A stretch of DNA of 11,978 nt, taken from positions 1 through 11,978 of the forward strand of contig PUNP01000521.1 of the NCBI GenBank assembly GCA_003551785.1, written 5' to 3'. This document shows, one piece after another, positions 6,333 to 11,978 of the stretch (the stretch's first letter is position 1; each line of letters begins with the position of its first letter). A program made the translations under genes and the position numbers. Below the pieces are notes generated by a model. The model saw only the letters and a list, made by a program, of their open reading frames with translations. It did not search any database and was not told the origin of the DNA. Source of the DNA: Candidatus Brocadiaceae bacterium. Lineage in GTDB: Bacteria > Planctomycetota > Brocadiia > SM23-32.

Positions 6333-7246
6333 CCTGTAGTACAGGACAAGGCTCTTTTGGCGTTTCGCTTCCAACGCTCAACATTCCCTTCCGGGATATA
6401 CCAGAACAACGGATGCACAATATCTTCGTAAGTTTCCTGATCCATACCCGCCAATGCCTTATTGGTAAGACAATCTGCAGCTTCTTCCAACCATTGCGCA
6501 TGTTGAATCGGCTGCCATTTACCTCTATTCAATGGGCACACCAATTGGCATTCGTCACATCCATACACCCACTGTCCCATCATCTCCCAGAGCCCGTCAC
6601 TTATTGGTTCTTCCGCTTGATAGGTCAGGTAGGCGACACATTCATCCATACGCATACAAAACGGCTTTTTCAGCGCGCTGCTCGGGCATTTTTGAACACA
6701 TATAGAGCAAGAATCGGGGCAAAGAGGTTTATAATTCGGTTCATCGGGCGGCAACTCAGCATCCACAATAAACGATTCTATGTTAATCCAGGAACCTTCC
6801 TTTTCACGATAAACGAAGTTGTTTTTGCCGAAACAGCATACGCCTGCTCTAACACCCGCCCAACGCTCGGGAACGCCCGCATTTTGCACCCTTAAACCTA
6901 ATGATTTGAGTGCTTTTTTCATCTTACGAGGCAGATGGTTATCCGGGTTACCCTTGTATCGTCGGTCAAACAAATAATTGCGCCCGATACCGGATGAGAT
7001 CATATCCGGAATTTTATATTTCCCATACCAATGCACGCAGGATACGATAGATTTGCCCCAGGGTTTGTTTTGGAGTGGAAATGCTCTCTGCCGCAACCCG
7101 TCATAAAGATGAGCAGCCTCGGGATACATTCGCATCCGCTTTTGCAGCTCCGTCAAATACTTCTCGAACGGTTTGGGCGATGAGATACCGCAATCGATAT
7201 ATCCGACGTCTTTCGCCAATTTTTTTATTTTGTCGACTAATTCCAT
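6329..7246 (-). CDS. QueG-like double [4Fe-4S] iron-sulfur protein (COG1600-type)
   Basis: This is a 305-residue cytoplasmic protein of the epoxyqueuosine reductase superfamily (cobalamin plus two [4Fe-4S] clusters). It shows GRNY (88-91) and FGKNNFVY with GSWINIESF, which match the QueG GRDY and GKN..GSW patterns. Cluster cysteines are C176, C180, C183 and C187P for the first, and C203, C230, C233 and C237P (GCDECQLVCPLNR) for the second. The first spacing is Cx3C instead of the usual Cx2C. The QueG segment holding the catalytic Asp (D.xP..E before the GKN motif) reads VQNAGVPERWAG here, with no Asp. The C-terminus ends in VHPLFWYIPEGNVERW rather than HEAT repeats. So it may be a diverged QueG or a paralogue with another reductive job. 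The start has GAGGT upstream. Its stop overlaps the short frame after znuC. Confidence 0.8.
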   Translation of the reverse strand: MELVDKIKKLAKDVGYIDCGISSPKPFEKYLTELQKRMRMYPEAAHLYDGLRQRAFPLQNKPWGKSIVSCVHWYGKYKIPDMISSGIGRNYLFDRRYKGNPDNHLPRKMKKALKSLGLRVQNAGVPERWAGVRAGVCCFGKNNFVYREKEGSWINIESFIVDAELPPDEPNYKPLCPDSCSICVQKCPSSALKKPFCMRMDECVAYLTYQAEEPISDGLWEMMGQWVYGCDECQLVCPLNRGKWQPIQHAQWLEEAADCLTNKALAGMDQETYEDIVHPLFWYIPEGNVERWKRNAKRALSCTTG

Positions 7247-7624
7247 GCAATAGCGACCTCGAATTAAATCCAGAAATCAACATAAGTAGATTGTAATACA
7301 TGGTGACCGCCAAAGCAACGATAGGTAATGTTCTCTGCCTCCGGGGACGGCTCTCAATAAATTATTGAAAAGAATGGACAACTTTGGGAACGAAAATAAT
7401 GATGCGAAGTCCCTCTTTTTTCGACAAAGCCTAATGGTTACGAAAAAGTGGAAAGTTGAGATTTTAAGAATTGAACAGCCTACAGCGAATGGGTTTAGAG
7501 GCAGTTGCATAGGGTTAAGGGGCCAGCGACATCAGAAGCGCCATACTTTTATTAAATTCAATTCAGGACGAGACAACTACATTCTACTTTTTACATTCCT
7601 CATTCCGGCTTGTCCGGGGTATGC
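7247..7624. other. intergenic region without a recognisable gene
   Basis: This stretch lies between the divergent QueG-like and ispG genes. The open frames here lack ribosome binding sites and family resemblance. A weak imperfect hairpin around 7387-7416 is followed by TCTTTTTT and might be a terminator, but no plus-strand gene precedes it. I see no tRNA or riboswitch. Confidence 0.4.
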
Positions 7625-7653
7625 TTGAAAATATCGATCATCAATTGTATAAT
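7625..7653 (+). promoter_or_regulatory. sigma-70-type promoter of ispG-dxr-rseP
   Basis: TTGAAA (7625-7630) and TATAAT (7648-7653) are separated by exactly 17 bp, with the same hexamers and spacing as the znuAC promoter. The predicted start near 7660 leaves a leader of about 100 nt before ispG, in which I see no clear regulatory structure. Confidence 0.7.
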
Positions 7654-7758
7654 AACGTGTTGTAAGTACTCAATGCCCACGCAGCATCACCATTTTAGTA
7701 ATTGCTTTACCGAACAGGAACTTAAATCAGAATTTCTAATTTAATACAGAGATACTTA

Positions 7759-8838
7759 ATGCAGCGACGTCTTACTCAACCCGTACAAGTCGGCGATGTC
7801 TTAATTGGTGGCAATTCACCCGTAAGCATTCAATCAATGACGAAGACCCCGACATCAGATGTGCATGCTACGCTATCTCAGATCCAGGAATTAGCGGACA
7901 TAGGCTGTGAAATAATTCGCTGTGCCGTCCCCACAAAAAGCACGATAGAACCATTCGGGCAAATATGCGCTCTATCCCCTATCCCGGTAATTGCTGACAT
8001 CCATTTTGATCCCGACCTTGCTTTGGGTGCAATTAAAGCCGGCGCCGACGGCGTCAGGGTTAACCCTTGCACGATGTCGACGCGTATGGACAAACTGAAA
8101 GAAGTCTTTCGCCTCGCCGGTAAGTTCAGCAAAAAAGTGAGGATAGGCATAAATTCGGGTTCAGTAAGAGAACGACGCGGATTGGAACTGAAAGAAACTG
8201 AGCAAAGCAGCGTGGATATATCCGAGCTTATGGTTGCCGAAGCGTTGAAACACTGTGCTGTGGCGGAAGAAGCCGGATGCACCTCCATCGTTTTGAGTCT
8301 CAAAGCCAGCACAGTGCGGGATACTGTACGCGCTTATAAAATCGCTGCTGACAAATGTTATTACCCGTTTCATGTCGGTGTAACAGCCGCCGGGCCGCCG
8401 GCCGAGAGCCTTGTGAAAAGCTCCATTGGTATCGGAAGCTTATTGCTCGATGGCATTGGTGACACCATAAGGGTATCCATGACGGGGCCGCCGCATCAGG
8501 AGGTTGAGGCCGCTCAGCAGATACTCTCAGCGCTTGGTCTGTGTAAACCGAAAGGGGCGGAAATAATCTCATGCCCTACTTGTGGAAGATGCACCCTCGA
8601 CTTGCCGTCCATTGTAAAATCAGTTCAGAAAAAACTTGGAGCCCGGGGCCGTGGGATTCAGATAGCTGTTATGGGCTGCGTCGTTAACGGACCCGGTGAG
8701 GCCTCAGAGGCGGACATCGGTATAGCAGGAGGCAAGGATTTCGGGATTTTGTTCAAGAACGGAAAGAAAATACGTAAAATTAACTCCGATATGTTAGCAG
8801 ATGAACTTGTCAATGAAGTGATAAAGCTAAGTAAGTGA
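7759..8838 (+). CDS. ispG: 4-hydroxy-3-methylbut-2-en-1-yl diphosphate synthase IspG
   Basis: IspG performs the penultimate step of the MEP isoprenoid pathway, reductive ring opening of methylerythritol cyclodiphosphate to HMBPP, with a [4Fe-4S] cluster. The 359-residue product is the short bacterial form: a TIM-barrel (GGNSPVSIQSMTKT at the start, ADIHFDPDLAL, GADGVRVNPCTM, GINSGSVRERR), then the cluster domain. The cluster cysteines are C272 and C275 (SCPTCGRC) and C307 (MGCVVNGPGEA), and the catalytic Glu is E314. These line up with C270, C273, C305 and E312 of Escherichia coli. The usual GVTEAG segment reads GVTAAGPP (207-214), a lineage variant. Only a weak AGAG precedes the ATG. It is the first gene of an operon; its TGA overlaps or nearly meets the dxr start. 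Confidence 0.97.
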   Translation: MQRRLTQPVQVGDVLIGGNSPVSIQSMTKTPTSDVHATLSQIQELADIGCEIIRCAVPTKSTIEPFGQICALSPIPVIADIHFDPDLALGAIKAGADGVRVNPCTMSTRMDKLKEVFRLAGKFSKKVRIGINSGSVRERRGLELKETEQSSVDISELMVAEALKHCAVAEEAGCTSIVLSLKASTVRDTVRAYKIAADKCYYPFHVGVTAAGPPAESLVKSSIGIGSLLLDGIGDTIRVSMTGPPHQEVEAAQQILSALGLCKPKGAEIISCPTCGRCTLDLPSIVKSVQKKLGARGRGIQIAVMGCVVNGPGEASEADIGIAGGKDFGILFKNGKKIRKINSDMLADELVNEVIKLSK

Positions 8839-8840
8839 AT

Positions 8841-10010
8841 ATGACATCAGAAAAACAACAGACCGTCATTATACTCGGCAGCACCGGTTCTATAGGGATA
8901 AACGCCATCAATGTGGCCAAAGCCCTGCCAGATAGATTTAAAATTGTCGGATTAACGGCCGGTAATAACGCCGGAATATTAACAGACCAGATCAAGGACT
9001 TGCGCCCTGAATATGTTGCCGTTGCCAATGAAGGTAAAGGTCGGGCAATGAAGGAAATTGGTGATAAATTTGATACTACACTTTTTTTAGGTGACAATGG
9101 GATACTGGAACTCATCGAAGCGGCCGGTGCTGACATTGTCGTGGGCGCTATAACCGGCTGGGCCGGTTTTCTTCCGTGCATCAAGGCGCTCGAGACCGGC
9201 TGCCGCCTTGCACTGGCCAATAAAGAGACGTTAGTTGTAGGCGGACAGTTAGTTAAGACTATTGCCGAAGAAAACAATTCCGAAATATTGCCCATTGATA
9301 GCGAAGAAAGCGCCATATTCCAGGCTTTGCAGGCCGGGGGAAAAGAGGAACTGAAAAAAATATATTTGACGGCCAGCGGCGGTCCATTCCATGATTGGGC
9401 AAAATCCGAGTTGCAGAGCGTCACTGTTGAACAGGCACTGTGTCACCCCAATTGGGATATGGGGCGCAAAATAACCATAGACAGCGCTACGTTAATGAAT
9501 AAAGCGCTCGAAATCGTTGAGACGAGCCGGCTTTTCGATGTCGGTCCCGAAAAAATCCGGGTGCTGCTGCACCCGCAATCCATCATTCACTCGATGGTCG
9601 AATTTGTCGATGCTTCAATCATCGCCCAAGTCGGCGCACCGGACATGAAAGTACCTATACAATATGCGCTGACTTATCCCGAGCGGATAGTAGGGGCCGG
9701 TGAGTCTTTGGATTTAAGCGAGATGCAAAAACTTGAAATACGGGCCGTCGCACCACACGAGTATCCGGCACTTGAGTTGGGGTTCCAGGTTGCTGAAAAA
9801 GGGGGAACCAGCGGTGCCGTGCTTAATGGGGCGAATGAAATTGCTGTTGATGCTTTTCTGAACGAGCAAATTCGTTTTAACGAAATAGTTGAAATTGTTA
9901 GCAAGACATTAACAAAACATAACATAACCACGGGTTCAAGCTACGAAGAATTGCTTGCAGCCGATCAGTGGGCACGCACGGAGGCAATAAAATGTTTGGA
10001 GCAACTGTAA
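8841..10010 (+). CDS. dxr: 1-deoxy-D-xylulose 5-phosphate reductoisomerase Dxr
   Basis: Dxr catalyses the first committed step of the MEP pathway, converting DXP to MEP with NADPH and a divalent metal. The 389-residue product is full length. It has a Rossmann motif GSTGSIG (13-19), ALANKETLVVGG (124-135), metal ligands D153 and E155 in PIDSEESA and E224 in MNKALE, LTASGGPF, the flexible loop HPNWDMGRK (202-210) with the conserved Trp, and HPQSIIHSMVEF (244-255). I chose ATG 8841; an in-frame GTG at 8835 would overlap the ispG stop and add two residues, and neither has a good Shine-Dalgarno. It overlaps the start of rseP by 19 bp, so expression is coupled. It is the target of fosmidomycin in other bacteria. 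Confidence 0.97.
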   Translation: MTSEKQQTVIILGSTGSIGINAINVAKALPDRFKIVGLTAGNNAGILTDQIKDLRPEYVAVANEGKGRAMKEIGDKFDTTLFLGDNGILELIEAAGADIVVGAITGWAGFLPCIKALETGCRLALANKETLVVGGQLVKTIAEENNSEILPIDSEESAIFQALQAGGKEELKKIYLTASGGPFHDWAKSELQSVTVEQALCHPNWDMGRKITIDSATLMNKALEIVETSRLFDVGPEKIRVLLHPQSIIHSMVEFVDASIIAQVGAPDMKVPIQYALTYPERIVGAGESLDLSEMQKLEIRAVAPHEYPALELGFQVAEKGGTSGAVLNGANEIAVDAFLNEQIRFNEIVEIVSKTLTKHNITTGSSYEELLAADQWARTEAIKCLEQL

Positions 10011-11782
10011 ATACCATATTAGGGATAATCGCGATAGCGATACTGATTTTTGTTCATGAACTCGGCCACTTCCTTGCCGCCAAGGCGGTAGGAGTGCGGG
10101 TCGAGAAATTTTCACTGGGATTCGGCCCCAAAATTTTGGGGTTCTGCAAAGGCAGTACCGAATATCTTCTTTCTGCCATCCCGCTCGGTGGATATGTTAA
10201 ACTGGCCGGTGAAATGGCCGGCGAGGGTTCAGGAAAGCCCGATGAATTCATGTCCAAAGGCCCTGGAGCGCGTGCACTGGTCTTTGTCTCCGGCGTCACG
10301 ATGAACGTACTTTTTGCCTTAGTTGCGTTCATGGTAGCTTTCGCTATAGGGGTACCTTTCGAAGTCGGAAAGGTTGGTGAGATTGAAAAAGGGCTTCCAG
10401 CCTGGGAAGCGGGGCTGGAACCGGGAGACAACATTGTCAGGCTGGAGGATATTAAAGACCCTGACTTTCAGGACATCCAGCGCCATGTCGCACTTATGGG
10501 CCGTGATTATTTAGATATTGAAGTGGAAAGAAACGGACATACCTTTACCCGTGAACTACGGCCCATGTATGATGCACATGCCGGGATGAATTTGGTTGGT
10601 TTCTCTCCGCCGGTCAAACCCATCGTAACCGCAGTTGTCGAGATAGACGGCAAAAGTCCGGCACAAGATGCCGGATTACGAATAAATGACCGAGTCGTAA
10701 GCGTTAATGGGATGCCTGTTAAATATTTCCGTGATATACAACAGGCTCTGGAACGGCACGTTTCAGGCAAAGTCGAGGTGGAAATCCAGCGCAATAGTGA
10801 GCTGCTGTCCGTTGAAATCGAGCCTTTCCGTCAGAGTCGCTACGTAATGGGCATATCATCAGCTAATACGGAGATAGCCGCCCTTCGCCGTGAAGGCGTT
10901 GCCGAACGGGCCGGGCTCAAAAGAGGCGATACGATAAAAAAAGTCAATGACAAGCCTTTATTGAGCCTGCATGATTTAGAAGAAGCTTTGAAGGACAAAA
11001 ACGGAATGGTTGAACTCGGTATCGAACGAAACAATGAAATAATTTCAACAGAACTTGAGGTTGCTGAAGATGCTGATGATTTTCTTTACAGCATCCAAAC
11101 GGGAACAAGCCGGGAATTGACGTGGGTGGACGAGAATGGCCCCGCATGGGAAGCGGGGATTCGCCCCGGCGATGTCATTATAGAAATCGGCAACAGGTCT
11201 ATTTCCGTATGGGAAGATGTGATAAGGGTTCATAATCGTTTAGGCGGAGACCCCCGAAAGGTTACCTGGCTGAGTGAGGGTGAAGAAAAATCCGCTGAAC
11301 TGCAACCCAAAGCCTCTACGGAAGGCAACCCCCCCCTCATCGGCGCTTATTTCAGACTGCCTGAACGCCAGGTACGACGCGAAAACGTCATCGGCTCCAT
11401 CACAACCGGATTCCGAAAAACTTACGGCGCATTCGCCGATATGGTGTACACTATCCGCGGGTTTGCTACAAGAGATGTCAGCACGCAGCATGTCGGCGGT
11501 ATCGTGATCATCGCCTATGCCGCCTACCACGCCGCAGCTACCGGCGCCGGTCAGCTGCTGTATTTCTCCGCCATGATCAGTATTGCTTTAGCTTTTTTGA
11601 ATATATTACCTATACCGGTACTCGACGGCGGGCACCTGATGTTTGTCGGCATAGAAAAACTGCGCGGTAAACCTGTCAGTGAACGTATGCAGGGGCTCAG
11701 CCAAACGATCGGGCTCGTCTTGCTGCTGTTGTTAGTGGCCTATGCAATCCGGAATGATATTTTAAGGATTTTCAACATCTGA
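9992..11782 (+). CDS. rseP: RseP-type site-2 intramembrane metalloprotease with four PDZ-like repeats
   Basis: This M50-family zinc protease cuts transmembrane substrates such as anti-sigma factors within the inner membrane. The 596-residue product has HELGH (22-26) in the first membrane segment, a second segment (about 94-120), two C-terminal segments (about 504-540 and 572-586) and the second active-site motif LDGGH (544-548). Between segments 2 and 3 lie four successive PDZ-like units, about 124-192, 208-280, 284-358 and 374-440. Each has an AGLxxGD-type motif (GLEPGDNIV, GLRINDRVV, GLKRGDTIK, GIRPGDVII). Escherichia coli RseP has two PDZ domains in 450 residues, so this protein is enlarged. 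Units 1 and 4 share PAWEAG, hinting at duplication. The start at 9992 has GGAGG 7 nt upstream, inside the end of dxr; the GTG at 9968 is less likely. No sigma or anti-sigma gene is in the window. Confidence 0.95.
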   Translation: MFGATVNTILGIIAIAILIFVHELGHFLAAKAVGVRVEKFSLGFGPKILGFCKGSTEYLLSAIPLGGYVKLAGEMAGEGSGKPDEFMSKGPGARALVFVSGVTMNVLFALVAFMVAFAIGVPFEVGKVGEIEKGLPAWEAGLEPGDNIVRLEDIKDPDFQDIQRHVALMGRDYLDIEVERNGHTFTRELRPMYDAHAGMNLVGFSPPVKPIVTAVVEIDGKSPAQDAGLRINDRVVSVNGMPVKYFRDIQQALERHVSGKVEVEIQRNSELLSVEIEPFRQSRYVMGISSANTEIAALRREGVAERAGLKRGDTIKKVNDKPLLSLHDLEEALKDKNGMVELGIERNNEIISTELEVAEDADDFLYSIQTGTSRELTWVDENGPAWEAGIRPGDVIIEIGNRSISVWEDVIRVHNRLGGDPRKVTWLSEGEEKSAELQPKASTEGNPPLIGAYFRLPERQVRRENVIGSITTGFRKTYGAFADMVYTIRGFATRDVSTQHVGGIVIIAYAAYHAAATGAGQLLYFSAMISIALAFLNILPIPVLDGGHLMFVGIEKLRGKPVSERMQGLSQTIGLVLLLLLVAYAIRNDILRIFNI

Positions 11783-11828
11783 TGTGAAACGTTGCCGCAA
11801 AATTAGCAGGCCGCATAGGGCATCGCTG

Positions 11829-11848
11829 CTAGTGGTTCATCTCACTAG
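11829..11848. repeat. short hairpin downstream of rseP
   Basis: CTAGTG (11829-11834) and CACTAG (11843-11848) form a perfect 6-bp stem with an 8-nt loop, 46 bp after the rseP stop. There is no T-run after it, so it is at best a weak terminator candidate. Confidence 0.35.
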
Positions 11849-11858
11849 GAGCTTGGGC

Positions 11859-11978
11859 GAAAAGGTGCAACATAAGCTGTATAGTGAGGCAAGGATGCCT
11901 GCAATTCGTATAGCACGCATCCCTGCGTGCGCCCTGGACAGGCAAGATGCCTGTCATACATTCCGCCTGCACCTTTTC
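11859..11978. repeat. hairpin-rich repeat bounded by an 11-bp inverted repeat, at window edge
   Basis: GAAAAGGTGCA (11859-11869) is repeated in perfect inverted orientation as TGCACCTTTTC (11968-11978), the last bases of the window, so it may extend further. Inside are three hairpins: AGGCA/TGCCT (11887-11891, 11896-11900), GCACGCA-TCCC-TGCGTGC (11913-11930) and GACAGGCA-AGA-TGCCTGTC (11937-11955). The GGCAaGATGCCTG-type units resemble the short palindromic modules scattered in intergenic DNA of several environmental phyla. It has no coding capacity. It could be a non-autonomous mobile element or a transcript-end structure for the ispG-dxr-rseP operon. Confidence 0.55.

Noticed and set aside
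6333..6345. CCTGTAGTACAGG palindrome at the end of the QueG-like gene as a terminator
   Set aside because: The stem is only 5-6 bp, lies inside codons of the gene and has no T-run after it.
7606..7621. CCGGCTTGTCCGGGG as a terminator or regulatory stem
   Set aside because: The stem is about 4-5 bp and no U-tract follows; it precedes rather than follows a gene.
7365..7628. 87-codon plus-strand open frame in the ispG upstream region
   Set aside because: No ribosome binding site, no recognisable motifs, and it runs into the promoter of ispG.

Overview
The window looks like a chromosomal stretch from an anaerobic or oxygen-sensitive Gram-negative-type bacterium. The evidence is a peroxide-stress pair (PerR-type regulator plus rubrerythrin), a lipoprotein-type zinc-binding protein, the MEP isoprenoid pathway and an RseP-type intramembrane protease. 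Several housekeeping genes (the dxr and ispG variants, the long multi-PDZ RseP) resemble what I would expect in Planctomycetota or a similar lineage. That placement is an impression and is not proven by anything in the window.

Layout. (1) 1-968, minus strand: a decayed PAS/sigma-54 activator gene. The PAS part and the AAA+ part lie in different frames, with the linker between them missing. It runs off the left edge. (2) 969-2242: about 1.27 kb without a convincing gene. It holds a 41-codon coding-like remnant (1780-1905) and a MITE-like element of about 217 bp (2003-2219) with 17-bp terminal inverted repeats and a 4-bp direct repeat at its flanks. (3) 2294-3376, plus strand: queA, ending at a perfect 12-bp hairpin shared with the convergent gene. 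(4) 4362-3440, minus strand: a perR-rubrerythrin operon with a near-consensus promoter and a 15-bp PerR-box-like palindrome just downstream of it. (5) 4524-6283, plus strand: znuA-znuC, expressed divergently from perR from a TTGAAA-17-TATAAT promoter. No permease gene follows. (6) 7246-6329, minus strand: a QueG-like double [4Fe-4S] protein. (7) 7247-7758: about 510 bp without a gene, ending in a second TTGAAA-17-TATAAT promoter. (8) 7759-11782, plus strand: a tight ispG-dxr-rseP operon whose RseP has four consecutive PDZ-like repeats. (9) 11783-11978: a cluster of short perfect hairpins and an 11-bp inverted repeat reaching the right edge.

How the genes work together. QueA builds the epoxycyclopentanediol part of queuosine on tRNA. 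The QueG-like protein belongs to the superfamily that performs the next step, but it lacks the usual catalytic Asp motif. PerR and rubrerythrin form a self-contained peroxide response. ZnuA and ZnuC are two of the three parts of a zinc importer. IspG and Dxr are two enzymes of the MEP pathway, co-transcribed with the envelope-stress protease RseP.

I found no clear previously undescribed multi-gene system. The most interesting items are the four-PDZ RseP, the QueG-like paralogue, the permease-less znuAC, the PerR operator and the MITE-like element.
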